Positions 12,061 to 23,071 of a stretch of DNA of 64,000 nucleotides are shown here, one piece after another. This DNA comes from Ctenosaura bakeri (taxonomy: Eukaryota; Chordata; Lepidosauria; Squamata; Iguanidae), in contig CAOLHI010001252.1 in assembly GCA_948474755.1 (NCBI GenBank), positions 124,001-188,000 of the forward strand, read 5' to 3'. The notes beneath the pieces are model-generated. The model saw only the letters and a program-made list of their open reading frames with translations. It had not been told where the DNA came from and did no database searches. The position numbers were made by a program, and so were the translations under genes. Within the stretch, counting starts at the first letter, position 1. The number at the start of each line of letters is the position of its first letter.

Positions 12061-12306
12061 ACAGATCTTGTCTGTTCTTGGAAGCTAAGCAAGGCCAACC
12101 CAGGTAGTACCTGAATGAGAGACAGCCAACAAATAATATGTGCTTTAGGCTGTTTTTCAGAGGAAGGCATTGGAAAAACCACTTCTAATCATTCCTTGTT
12201 TAGGGAAACTCTGTAGAAATTCATGGGGTCACCAAAAGTTGACAGGTGACTTGAAGGTGTGTGTGTGTGTGTGTGTGTGCACGCATGCGTGCACACATAC
12301 ACACAA
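12061..12306 (+). mobile_element. 5S-rRNA-derived SINE with (TG)n tail
   Basis: The first 100 bases follow vertebrate 5S rRNA from its middle onward: GATCTTGTCTGTTCTTGG, AAGCTAAGCAAGG, TAGTACCTGAATGAGAGAC. A non-5S body follows (CAGAGGAAGGCATTGG), then the 3' tail CCAAAAGTTGACAGGTGACTT and a long (TG)n / CACACA run (12257-12306). 5S-derived SINEs carry the internal polymerase III promoter of 5S genes. It is not a working 5S gene: the 5' third and the exact 3' end are missing. Confidence 0.88.
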
Positions 12307-13358
12307 TAATCCTTCAATTTCAACCCTCTGTAGTCCATCCACTTATTTCTTCATCTTGAATATTCCTCACAGCGCACATTAGTTTCAGCCGACCTTGAGA
12401 GAACATGTTTGTTCAGGTCAGCCACAACATACTACTCTGTAAGAATAAAAAAAGTTTGCCTCTCACCGTTGATTTCACATGCACCACATAGCCTATATTT
12501 TCAGTCAGAGCATTCTGAACATACCCTTCAGATTTGATGAAAGTTCTTCCAGCCATTTTTATGTGATATACTAACAAACAGGAAAAAAGTTTATTTATAT
12601 TGATATTTCATTGAAGCATATCAAGTAGTAGCAAATATTCAGATTGCAGGCTTAAATCATATACATATCTATGGTACAATACAGATCCACTCCATATCGT
12701 GTCTTGAGACTTGGAATTGGGATTGGAATTGAATGATTTGGCTTTATCAGACCCAAACAGTGAAAACTGGTGGTTTTCAGGTCAGCGGATTAGTGAATCT
12801 ACTCTTAACTCTGGATGAGTTGTTCCAGAAGGTGAACATGATCCCCTTAAAAGATTCAATTTCTTTGATGGTGTGTATAACATTCAGATCAGAATGTGGA
12901 ATGACTTTATCACTTTACTAACATGGAGGTCACCAGCCACTACTGGACCCAATCTATAAGTCCATCCAAACTGGCCAAATGTGTCAGGATGCGCTGTTTA
13001 TCACTTTTATTTTTTTAAAGAGCCAAATGATGGTCCCTTTTTCCTGGTGTATTTCCTGGGAATTCCCATCAGTTATTGCAACCTTCTACTCTTTAATTGA
13101 ATGGAACACTTGTTCCTTGCTGATATATTTTGAATTCCAAATATCTATTGTGGCAATTAATTTCATTCTGAGACAGTGCCTTATAATGTGGGTGTTAACT
13201 CATCATGGATTTGTAGCCTACACACTTTCCCATTTCATTTCCCTCATTGCCCAGTACATCTTCAGGGAAACTGATCACCTTTCCTTAGAAAAATCTCTTT
13301 TTTAAAAAATTCCTTTTTTCACAAAATATTTTGCTCTGTTTCTATAATGTGCTATGAA

Positions 13359-13360
13359 AG

Positions 13361-13402
<42 letters not shown>

Positions 13403-13411
13403 GTGTGTGTT
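13359..13411. repeat. (TTG)n(TG)n microsatellite
   Basis: About thirteen TTG units followed by a short TG run. Confidence 0.96.
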
Positions 13412-15533
13412 TTCTCCTCACTGTGATATCACCCAGGCTCTCTGCATAAAATGAGGCATTACAGGAAAGTGGGAGAAAGAGGGAATATGTGTATGGGTAA
13501 TCTTGCCAAGGGAAAACATGGCAATGCCATCATAGTTGCTTCTAGCAATTAGTGCAGTAACACCGTAGTTCTGAAGGGAGTTAAAAATTTTATAAAAGTT
13601 TATAGTAATGGTGCTAATGTTCTAGTGAAATTTAAAGAATTAAAATTTGCAAGGAGGCATGGGGAGAGAGAAGACCACATGAGGACTGCAGCACATCTGG
13701 AAAGACATCTGGAGGCAAAATGGGGAGGGGTGTGAAGGGGTTCAACACACCCACATCTAATATTACAACCCACATCATAAGCAAGACACCCACAAATGAA
13801 CCAACAGTTGTTGCCTTTCTACTAATTTTTTTTTCTAAAGTCAAGAGAACATTTGGACAGAGAAGTGACATGAAATGGTACAGCATCATGTGGCACCAAT
13901 TGCCAGTCTGATGAGCCTAAGAAGGATGATACAAACATAAATACCTCTTTTGGCTTTCTGGTAATTGGAGGCAATTATCAGAGGTTTTGATAACTGGAGG
14001 CAATTGTGTTTCTCCTCTCCTTTTTGCTTTCCCTTGCTTCTCGAACACACACACTGGCAAACAGTGTAAGCTCTCCTGATGACTCCAACTGCAACTACTT
14101 ATTTACATGTGTCCAGGAAGACTTCAGATTGGAATACATGTTTAACAAGGCAAGTCAAGGTGATAACAGAAGAACAAACACAGAGAGACAGCTGCAGGAA
14201 ATCATGACCTTAACATTACTTTCCCTATTTCATCTCATGCTTGTATGGGAAGGACATGCCTGTGGTTTTGTTTGTTTGTCTTAAGGAGAAAGGAAGCTGT
14301 AAGCAGAAGCTGTAAGCAGAAAAAGCATTGGCACACCCTGGACGTGGTTCAGATTTACACATGGATTGATGTGAATTCTTTTCCTTTGCCAAAATGCCTC
14401 ATAAGTGTTGGAAATGCATGGATTTTTAGAGAACAGAGGAACTTGGTGAGAGTATCAACACATTTGCATCCTCAGATTCTGAGAAACTGCCAAGAGTGAA
14501 TCTCACATATGATTGGCTATGGTTCAATCAAAAGCTACTCCTCCTTCCAAAAAAGAAGAGGAAAGAAGGAAGAGTCTGTCAACTAAAATAAATTGCAGCA
14601 CCTAATGGGATGAAGTGAGCTGCTACTGGATGATATCATAGTAACTCTCTCATTAAAATACACTAGACAAGAAAAGAGAAAAAAAAAAGACAGTTCTTTA
14701 AAGGGAAACAGAGAACAAGAGATCCGATATATTTCAGTGACTCTCCTGATGATTTCTAGCCAAGGAACCAAGCACAACACTTAATTCTTTTCCCTGAATA
14801 AGTTCTTAGCCATAAAAGTGTGCATTTGAGAAAAACCACTTTAACTGATGAGATCTAAACATGCTTCTTGCTTGTTATTGAACCCAGTGTCAGAGGATAA
14901 GAAAGATTTGACCTCTTCTTAAATATACACTAAGTTGCAACCCATTAATCTCTTCCAGATTGGTCTTAGTGTGAACTATTTTGATATAGCTCCTTGTGTT
15001 TTGCCAGTATTTTTTTTCCTCCCTCTGCTTCATATTGGGGAAAGGGGGCACTGTGTGTAGCAATTTCTCAGACCTACATGAGGGCTGTTCCAAAGTTGTT
15101 GTTTTTTTAAACAAACAAACAAACCTGGGATACATCTTACTGAGGTGGTTCTATGTTTTGAAAGCTTATTCTGATTGTTTTGTTTTGTTTTTTAGAATTC
15201 TTATTACAGTGCAAAAGCATTGTTTCACTAATCCACTGGTGCACTGCAACTCTTAAAAAAAATTAAAAATAGAGAAAGGAGGGTAGAGAAGGCTACTTTA
15301 TTATTCTGACATGTCTCAGAATTAAAAAGAAACCCACTTAGCGTGAGAATAAAATGTTGCAGCTGGTGCAGGGAATTGCCAGAAAATAATCTGGAACAAC
15401 AGAAAAATCCTTTGGATTTTTATTTTAAATGACCTGAAAATTACAGCAGCAAATATCATAATCTCTTGACAACATCTGGAGGAGTCCTTTCCTTTTGCAT
15501 GGGAGCTATTTAGAATTAAGTAACTCCTATTTG

Positions 15534-15766
15534 CATCATTGCTGTGTGCCTTGAATCATTTCTAACTTATGGTGACCCTAAAGTGATCCTATCATGAGGG
15601 TTTCTTGGCAAAATTTGTTTAGAGGGGGTTTCTCTGTGCCTTCCCAAGAAGCTGAGAAAGTATGACTTGCCCAATGGGTTTCCATGGCTGAATGCATATT
15701 AGAACCCTGGTTTCCAGTGGTGTAGTCCAACACCCAGATGACTACACCATGCTGGCTCTCTATCCT
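15534..15766 (-). mobile_element. tRNA-derived SINE, near full length
   Basis: On the minus strand the order is: tRNA-like head (AGAGAGCCAGCATGGTGTAG, then B-box-like GGTTCTAATATGC), CORE-like block, the TTGCCAAGAAACCC block, and the CATAAGTTAGAAATGATTC tail ending at GGCACACAGC. The sequence has point changes but no large gaps. Confidence 0.87.
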
Positions 15767-15773
15767 AAAAGCA

Positions 15774-15981
15774 CCAGATTGTGTCTAAACTTGGAAGTTA
15801 GGCAGGGTCAGCCCTGGATAGTACTTGGATGGGAGACTGCCGACAAATACTGGGTACTGTAGGCTAAATTTCAGAGGAAATAGTTGACAAACCACCTCTG
15901 AGTAGTCCTTATCTAAGAAAAATCGACAAAATTCACAGTCACCATAAGTTGACAGGTTACTCAAAGACACATGCACACACC
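15774..15981 (+). mobile_element. 5S-rRNA-derived SINE
   Basis: The head AACTTGGAAGTTAGGCAGGG...TAGTACTTGGATGGGAGAC matches the second half of 5S rRNA closely, including box C region bases. The body ends with CACCATAAGTTGACAGGTTA and a CACACAC tail. It stands head-to-head with the SINE just before it. Confidence 0.9.
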
Positions 15982-16009
15982 TATTTGCACCAGGGATGTG
16001 AATATATTT

Positions 16010-16270
16010 GTTGTTGTCATTGTGTTTCCTAAAATCCTAACCCCACTGGGTTGCATACAATTTTCTTTCATTTCTATCTAGAAATTCATGCACATTTTGT
16101 ACACAATTTTACTAAAGTACACATTTTCATATATATATCCCATTGAGAAAAGCGTATTTGTGCTTATATTTTAAATATACCTTGATTTAGTTGGAACTTT
16201 ATTCAGATTTAAACATGGCTTTGTGTGCACATTTTTCTTTGCCAAAATGCATAAAAAATCATTGTGAGCG
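16010..16270. other. AT-rich unclassified repeat-like segment
   Basis: It contains repeated phrases such as CATGCACATTTTGTACACA, AAAGTACACATTTTC and AAAATGCATAAAAA. Comparable quasi-repeats occur near 9.16-9.24 kb and 50.77-51.0 kb. I cannot assign a family. Confidence 0.3.
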
Positions 16271-16624
16271 TACAGGTTTCTAAAGCATGGCATGCTTCAT
16301 CCTGTTGCCAATTTTTTTCTATTCCAAATTTGCATAGCCCCACTCCTTTTATTTTCACATGTCTGTCTTTCCTCGCTCTTCTCCAGCAAGCTACAAGATG
16401 GAAAACTGGTGGATAGGTAGAGAAAAAGGTGTGTACAAGTTTGTTTCCTTGAAGGTGTTGGGGTAGATTAAGGAACGGAAAAGTCCTTTAATTGCTTGCT
16501 GCTAAATGGGTTACATCAGTGAAACAAGAGTGTACCTGTGGCAAACAGAATTGTCAGAAAGGGTGGGGGGAGGAGAGAATGAATTCTTATTTCCACCAGA
16601 ATGTTACTGCTGATTAATGATGAA

Positions 16625-16760
16625 TAGTTTCCCCTGAGGAAGAATGCAGATTTTTGAAATGCATCCAGAAATCTCATAACCAATCTGTTAATAAACCTTC
16701 TTGTATGTATTGGCTGTGCCTTTTCTTCACGGATCGGTTATGTGTTGTGGCCCTTCTGTT
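16625..16760 (+). mobile_element. 3'-end-like repeat with CTGAGGAAG...GAAAT motif
   Basis: The phrase CCCTGAGGAAGAATGCAG, an ATGCA/TGCAT stem, CAGAAATC and then AATAAACCTTCTTG form the layout of retroelement 3' ends seen repeatedly in vertebrate genomes. Only one copy is in this window, so assignment is tentative. Confidence 0.35.
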
Positions 16761-17270
16761 GGAACCTTGAGAGGTTAAAGGCTACTATAGTTGCTGCTAC
16801 AATTGATTAAAGGAGGAAAGCATACCATGTGTGAAGTTTATACACATACACACATCCCTAATGTTTTCACTGTCCACTTCTAATTTTTAATTCCAACTCC
16901 AACACCTTTGTAAAGAAAAGCATGCATAAATTCATCTATCTAAACAATTACAAGAAGAAGTCAGTTAAAAAAGTGGACTATCTGTTAATATAGAATGAGG
17001 ACTTATGCTTCTCAGTTTTCTTAGGAGTTTCAAATGAGCTGAACACTTGATTTACAAGCCTGTCCTATGCATATTGGTTGGTAAACCCCATGGGAAATAA
17101 ATCCCATGGAACTAAAATGGGACCCACTTCCAACTAAGTGTGCATAGAATTGCATTCTAGTGGATGGAATTTAGGTAAATTTTCTCAGAAGGAAGTAGCA
17201 CAGTGTTCAATGGGGCTTACTCACAGGTAAAACTGTATAGACTTGTAATCCTAATGAATAATAACTGTAT

Positions 17271-18194
17271 TAGTTGTTACCCTGTTAACTGGGGGTCCCA
17301 GGAGGGACACCTAAATACCAAAAAAAAAAAAACCCACACTTTGGGGGAAATTAGCTTAGAGCACTGCTGGCAAAACAAGAGGCAGGGTAGCGCAGCAGGA
17401 TCTTGTAACCCAGTGTTTACGGGGTCAGGCCAAGTCAAGGAGCAAACCGTGTTGAAAATTAAATGAATGATCTTTATTAAATACAGGCACACAATGTAAG
17501 CAACACACGCACACAGATAACTAAGGAAAATAAAAGTTTGAGTTGGATAGTAGGATTTTTGAGAGGGATAGTTGATTTGGGTGATACGGAACCTGTTCCT
17601 GGAGCCTGGAAAGCAGATAGACAGCGATGCTGGGGTGCGATGTAGCTCAGTACGTGGGGCTGAGGGAAAGCTCACCGGGCAAAGCAGCAGCAAGACAGTC
17701 TAGAACTCGGGAGCGATCCGAGCAAGGTCTCGAAATCAGGGGTTTTTATAGGGAGAAATGTGACTGCAGGCTGTGCCACACTTGGGGAAAACAATGCGAT
17801 TTAGGAGCGGGAAAAAGCTTTGGAAAGGTCATAACTTAGCATGATTAAGTCCGAATTGACAAAGAGTTAGCCTGTAGGCAAATGCTCAGTACTTGGCAGT
17901 TGACTATTCAGCTTGCTAGGTTGCCTGCTTGGGGCAGGGAGTCCTTTTGTAAACAGCGTGCATACATAATGAAGGCGTTTGCAGTGAGGTCTCCTAAAGC
18001 AAGGATCTGGCTATTTTTGGCCTGCCTGGGAGGAGAATGGAATGTTCAGCAATTAGTGGCCGAGCCTAGCTCTGTGCTTCTCCGGGGGCCTCACAAACAC
18101 GTAGAGAAGGATGGTGGAAGAGAACCAAATTATTGATATCAAAATGATATCTTGGGGTATCTCCAAGTAGGCCTAGTAACTGCAGTAACATAGT
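17271..18194 (-). mobile_element. Solo LTR of an endogenous retrovirus-like element (copy A)
   Basis: A 916-bp unit at 17275-18190 starts TGTTAC and ends GTAACA and is flanked by the 4-bp duplication TAGT (17271-17274, 18191-18194). A TATAAAAA box on the minus strand (17743-17750) and an AATAAA signal 270 bp further along that strand (17473-17478) set the orientation. No internal region or gag-pol frame is present, so the copy is a recombination-derived solo LTR. The 4-bp duplication fits gamma/ERV1-like or Ty3-like elements; the class is unproven. The 138-codon minus-strand frame inside is not a gene. Confidence 0.9.
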
Positions 18195-18734
18195 AGAAGC
18201 ACCGAGAGGAATTAGAGATTCTGTTTTTAAAATATTTTGGATGATCAGGTATTATTATGGTTATTTATTTGCAGTCCACTCAAGTATATGCAGAGACTCA
18301 TTGGCATCAAGTGGTCATCATTTACAGACCCAAAACAAATCCTATTATTTTCCCTACTTACAGAATGAAATAGCACTTCTGTGACTGATTTGGTTTGGTG
18401 TAAGAGTGGAAGGATTATTCTGTTTTCCAGTCTTGTGTTAACTGGCTTTAAAGTCTTTCTTTCTCCCCCCTCCCTTATATGGAATAGATGTGCAATTCCA
18501 TGCCCTGTCCAATTATACCCACTGAGTGGTATGAGCACTTAATGAAAAGGGCTGTGGATTGAGAAAAGGCTTGCACTTAGTGACAGAGCAGATTCTTTAT
18601 TTGCAAAGAATTGCTTTTTAATTCCTAATATCTCCAGGTAGGGCTTGGAAAAGGCTGTTTTCTGAAACTGTTAAAGAGTTGCTGACGGTCTCCATAGATG
18701 CTACTGAGATGGACAGGCAATTTGATTTAAGGTA

Positions 18735-18845
18735 TATCTCCACAGCACTGTTTATCCTTTTGATACCCCTTTCACTATCATGACTTCTAGGCAATCCTGA
18801 GATTTATAGTTTAGTGAAATATAATTCTCTGCAACCGAGTGGTAG
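18735..18845. mobile_element. Relic of a family-B-like MITE arm
   Basis: The phrase CACAGCACTGTTTATCC...AATCCTGAGATTTATAGTTTAGTGA resembles the left half of the palindromic elements at 27.8 and 56.3 kb. Only one arm is recognisable. Confidence 0.4.
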
Positions 18846-19261
18846 TGCCTTTGGCTAAGGCGTTTGACCTTGCAGTTGTTTTGGATTTTAGCTCCCAGAT
18901 CCTTTCAAAGTACACATAGCCAAGGAATCCCGTGTCATGGCCGTGTGCTCTAGGGGTGGTGGTCCTATCAGTTGAGCAAATATAGAGAGGAAGATATCCC
19001 AACTAGAAATTTCATTTAGTTTCTTCTCTGGCTGCCGATATATTCAGCACAACCTTATGTATATGTACTCAGAAGAAATGTTCCATTATTTCCTGAAGAG
19101 ATTTACTCCAAAAAAAATGTGACTAGTATTACAGCCTTACTTAATTGGTATTTCCCATCTGCTTTCTAAATATCTCCATAAGCTAGAATGACTAAAAAAC
19201 TGGTTATATTAATAAAATGAAAACAGGAATTCTTTTGAAGTTAAATGAATTGCCCATAAAC

Positions 19262-20040
19262 ACATAAAATCATAGAGCTGGAAGGGGCCCAATAGGCCAT
19301 CACGTCTAAACCCCTGCTCAATGCAGGATATCCAGCTAGAGTATCCCCAGCAGGTAGCTATCTAACCTTTTTTGGAAGATTTCCAAAGGAGACTCCATCA
19401 CCTCTTTAGACAATTGGTTGCATTGTTGAACTGTCAGTCAAGAAGTTCTTTCTAAAGTTCAATCAAAATTTACCCTCTTGTAACTTAAAACCATTAGATC
19501 TGGTCCTTCCCTCTGAGGCAGGAGATACCTGTCCTACCCACTCTGTGACAAACATTTAAGTATTTAAAGAAAACAGTCATATTACTCCTCAGTCTTCACC
19601 AATCTGAAAATGCCCCCCCAACCTTTCCTCATATGTTTTGTTCTCTATACCTCTTGTCATCCTTTTTGCCCTTCCTTGAACTCACTCCAATGTGTCTATA
19701 TCCATCTTAAAATGGTGAACATGGTACTCCAGATGAGACATGACTAGCATAAAATATAATGGAATAATAACTTTCCTTGTCTTGAAAACTTTGGTTCTAC
19801 ACACTACTGGATTATGTTCAATTTATGTTCAACCATAATCCCCAGGACCTTTTCATATGCTAAGCCAAATATCTCTCATCCTATCAGTGTGTCTTTAATT
19901 TTTGTGGCCTAAATGTAGAATTTTGCATTTGTCTCTGTTGAATTATACTCTGTTAGTTTCAGCCAAATTTTCTACTTTATCAAGGTCCTTTTGAATTATG
20001 TCCCTATCTTCCAAAGTGTTATCTACCCTTTCCATGAAGG
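19262..20040 (-). mobile_element. CR1-like LINE, ORF2 3' half and 3' UTR, degenerate
   Basis: Read on the minus strand it runs from the reverse transcriptase region just after the FADD motif (the DNA for 'DKVENLAETNR' and 'MQNSTFRPQK' types of residues near 19.9-20.0 kb) through the LEYC/ERVQ-like region to the 3' UTR and a TATGATTTTATG tail at about 19262-19275. Stops and indels are frequent. It shares the overall order of the better-preserved 44-kb copy in the opposite orientation. Confidence 0.82.
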
Positions 20041-20383
20041 ATTAACTTCTACATTTGAAAAATGTATAGGATTGATCTAGAAAAGACTCACATGAGACGA
20101 TTAAATAATTTCTTAATTGATCACCTCAATCAGGAATGGGGGAACAGATGATCTTCCATATAGGGTTACCAGATCTTGGAGCCTCCAGTTTTTGCAGGTC
20201 CTCTCCAAGTGATAAACAAGGGTCTAAATGTTCCAGTTTTGGTGGATTCAGTTCTAGATATGGCAAAAGGGCTGTGTACAAATCTAAGCTCAGCTAGTAG
20301 AACAAGTCAGTCCTTCTTCCATCCTAAACATTGTGGGGTCAGGACTCACCCTCTGCTCTGCTTTGTACCCATCTTCTACCTAA

Positions 20384-20592
20384 AAATGTGTGTGTATGTG
20401 ACTTCAAGTCACCTGTCAGCTTATGGAAGCCCTTTGAATTTCATAGGATTTTCTTAGATGAGGAATACTCTTGCCAGTTCCCTCTTCTGAAATATAGCCT
20501 AAAGCACTTGGTATTCCTCGATGGGTTTTTTTCCACCAACTAAGCAGGGTGGACTATGCTTAGTTTCCAAGATCAGAGAAGATCTGTTGCTT
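20384..20592 (-). mobile_element. 5S-rRNA-derived SINE
   Basis: On the minus strand the 5S-like head is CAGATCTTCTCTGATCTTGG plus AAACTAAGCATAGTCC. The body carries the GGAGGAATA..CAGAAGAG region and the 3' tail CCATAAGCTGACAGGTGACT, then TTGAAGTCACATACACACAC. The SINE has a short gap in the 5S part. Confidence 0.82.
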
Positions 20593-20887
20593 TTAGAATA
20601 TCTAGGCTCAAAACCAAGTAGGTGAAATTAAATGTTCCTTATTCCATTTTCCTAAGTAAGTGAGAACTAAGCCTGTCATTTCACCTTGATCTGGGAACAG
20701 TCCCTTAAGCTAAAATGTCTGTCTTAATCTCCAAAGAGGAAAATATGCTCGAGCTCTCTCTCTTTTGAGTGAAAAGCTGTGAGCAACTGTGGTTAATACT
20801 TAATGTATAATGTTTAATGACATCACCAGCAACCATCCCCAGGTCTTATGTTTTAGCCCAGAATTCTCAGGCCTCAGGATGATTCTG

Positions 20888-20985
20888 AACTTGGAGCCCT
20901 ATTCCCAAATGTTGTTGGACTGCAACTCCAGTCATCGGCCATGATTAGATATTTTGGTGAGGCCTGGTCCAGCATCTCATTCTTT
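20888..20985. mobile_element. Palindromic MITE-like repeat arm (family C)
   Basis: The core AATGTTGTTGGACTGCAACT plus CCAGTCATCGGCCATG is a recurrent unit, seen again at 42.8, 43.1 and 56.9 kb. Confidence 0.55.
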
Positions 20986-21211
20986 ACACTCCTTCCCAGT
21001 CTCTTCAAGTTTGGGGGTGGGGTTAGTGGTGACACATGCTCCTTTAATCACTTGGTGGCTATTCAGAAGGACATTGAATGTAGTTGCCCCCAGACTTAAG
21101 GCAAAGATTGCCAAAGATTGTGAAGATTAGGCACGTGCAAAAATATTTTTCCTCTCTGAGCCTTTCTCAGATTAGTTTGTGATCTATTATGTTGCTGGCT
21201 ATTCTTTTAGA

Positions 21212-21562
21212 TACAGTAGGCCCTCTGTATCTGCAGATCAGCCAACCACAGCTTGAAAATATTTACTTATTTTATTATCTATTCATTATATTTTTATGCC
21301 GCCTTTCTCCTGGTATAGGATCAAGGCAGCTTCCAGCAACAAATTAAAAAATCAAAACATCCAAATAAATTAAAAACAACACATAAAAGCATTGAAAAAC
21401 CTAAAATAATATGCCAAAAGCAAACTTTGATTTTGCCGTTTTCTAAAAAGGGTGCCATTTCACTAGGCCATTGTACATAATAGGACTTGAGCATCCATGA
21501 ATTTTAGTATCCACAGGTGGTCCTGAAACCAAACTCTAGTAGATACTGAGGGCCAAGTGATA
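21212..21562. mobile_element. Tigger/pogo-like MITE with a nested insert
   Basis: The left end CAGTAGGCCCTCTGTATCTG starts at 21214 and the right end, ...GGTCCTGAAACCAA..GATACTGAGGGCC, is its diverged reverse complement, with TA on both sides (21212-21213, 21561-21562). This end sequence and the TA target are typical of Tigger-type Tc1/mariner elements. The middle (about 21261-21420) is a different repeat containing GCCGCCTTTCTCCTGG, inserted into it. Confidence 0.75.
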
Positions 21563-21718
21563 TGCCATGGCTCCATCCAGTGGAATCCTGGGTTTTGTAG
21601 CCTAGTGATGTACTTAAGATTTTCAGTTGTCAGTAAATTGCAAGCCCCTGGATTCTATACAATGGAGCCATGCAGTTAAAGTGGTATGAAACTGATACAA
21701 CTATGCAGTATAGATACA
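21563..21718. mobile_element. Family-B-like MITE relic
   Basis: The arms CCATGGCTCCATCCAGTGGA and TACAATGGAGCCATGCAGTT are reverse-complementary, with the common 'AATCCTGGGTTTTGTAG' block inside the left arm. It fills the space between the Tigger-like and GGCC-end elements. Confidence 0.55.
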
Positions 21719-21728
21719 CCCACACTGT

Positions 21729-22142
21729 GGCCCTTTCCGCAACACCTTTCTAACCTGGCGTGGGGATGGGAGAAGGATGGAACCACAACAACTCTTCTGC
21801 ACCATTGTGGTCCCATCCTTCTCCCGTCCCCAGGTGGTGCAATCATGGATTAAATCATTGACGAGTCTTCCCCATCAATGAGCCATAAATTGCACCACCA
21901 TCGCAGACTTACCTGTCCTGCAGAAGCCTGGGAAGCACAATGGCTGCACCTCCTGCCCCAGCACAGTCTGAGAAGATACCAGGCTGCACTGTGAAAAAGA
22001 GGAGGCACGGCCATTGCGCTTCCTTCACCATGGAGCCAGCTGGTGCAAAGGGGAGCATTTCTGTAGTGCTCCTCTCCTGGCAGAGTCAATGCTCGGACCC
22101 CCACCAGAGGACTCTGTAAAAAGGTAGGGTACAGAAAGGGCC
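21729..22142. mobile_element. Palindromic nonautonomous DNA element (GGCC-end family)
   Basis: The ends GGCCCTTTCCGCA and TACAGAAAGGGCC are inverted repeats. The interior is a GC-rich palindrome (CAGTCTGAGAAGATACC / GGCTGCACTGTG). The flanking 3-mers are TGT and TCT, a possible 3-bp target duplication with one change. No transposase is encoded. Length and structure match the copies at 49.9 and 51.6 kb. Confidence 0.75.
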
Positions 22143-22214
22143 TCTGATCCAACTCCTATGGTGACCATAATTGTTCTTGCACCTATGGCTTATGGCTTAA
22201 TACTATATTTTATC

Positions 22215-22300
22215 AGTGCATCTGAAGAAGTGGACTAAACATCCACGAAAACTCCTGCTAAAATAAATCATTTATTCTCAAAGGTGCTGGCAGATTCTCT
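22215..22300 (+). mobile_element. Retroelement 3'-end fragment with hammerhead-like core
   Basis: The order CTGAAGA, a GTGGA/TCCAC stem (22230-22234, 22242-22246) and GAAA (22247-22250) follows the hammerhead ribozyme core pattern CUGANGA-stem-GAAA, but with one extra A before the stem. It continues into AAATAAATCATTTATTCTC and TCAAAGGTGCTGG, the same tail as the inverted copy at 38.6 kb. Confidence 0.55.
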
Positions 22301-22318
22301 CCCTATCTATCTATCTAT

Positions 22319-22378
<60 letters not shown>

Positions 22379-22382
22379 TCCA
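22301..22382. repeat. (TATC)n(TTTC)n microsatellite
   Basis: A few TATC units followed by about 16 TTTC units, marking the left edge of the GC-rich region. Confidence 0.97.
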
Positions 22383-23071
22383 TAAATGGAGCAAGCAAAT
22401 CAACCATCTTTCAGTGCCACCTTCTGGAACCGACCACCCCTAATGGCAGGGCTGGCATAATGGGTTTCCAACCTCCAACCCAGGCGACCTATCCCGTGGG
22501 ATACGATCCCACAGGCAAGATATCAAAAAAGCCGCAAGAACTCGTGTGGAATGTACTCCTCACCCCTACTCTCTAGCTGGGTTTCGAGTAGGATGGGCGA
22601 CTAACCAGACATCCCTCGGGTAGCGCTTCTGAATAGAGCTGGTTGGTTGGTTGAAACATAACGCTGCTCCAACTGGCTTCCTTTTCCAGCCCTGGAAAAT
22701 ATTGAACGGGGTGGAGGGGTGGAAATACATATTTTCAAACACCTCACGCTCCGGTTTCGAAATAGCAGCGTTTAGGGGCTAAGTAATCAGGCGCTAACCA
22801 AAATTAATAACGGGGTGGGGGGACGAATTAAATCAGCCTGAACGGAAGGAAAAGAAGAGGGGCGGGGTGGAGGTTTGAAGCGTGTGTGTGTGGGGGGGGG
22901 GGAGGCGGTTCAAGGCGAGCGTGTCCCCGCTTGTCAGATTTTTCTCCTCGGCGCGGCTGGATGCGAGCGCGCGGCTCCGAGGGGCCTCCTCCTAGGCTAT
23001 ACTGCCCTCTTGGCTGAGGAGAGGGATTTACAGGCGGCAGCTGTAACGCACGGACCGTTGGGCTGCGGCTC

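Noticed and set aside
17277..17693. 138-codon minus-strand frame
   Set aside because: It lies within the solo LTR and crosses its promoter and polyadenylation area. LTRs of this kind do not encode protein here.
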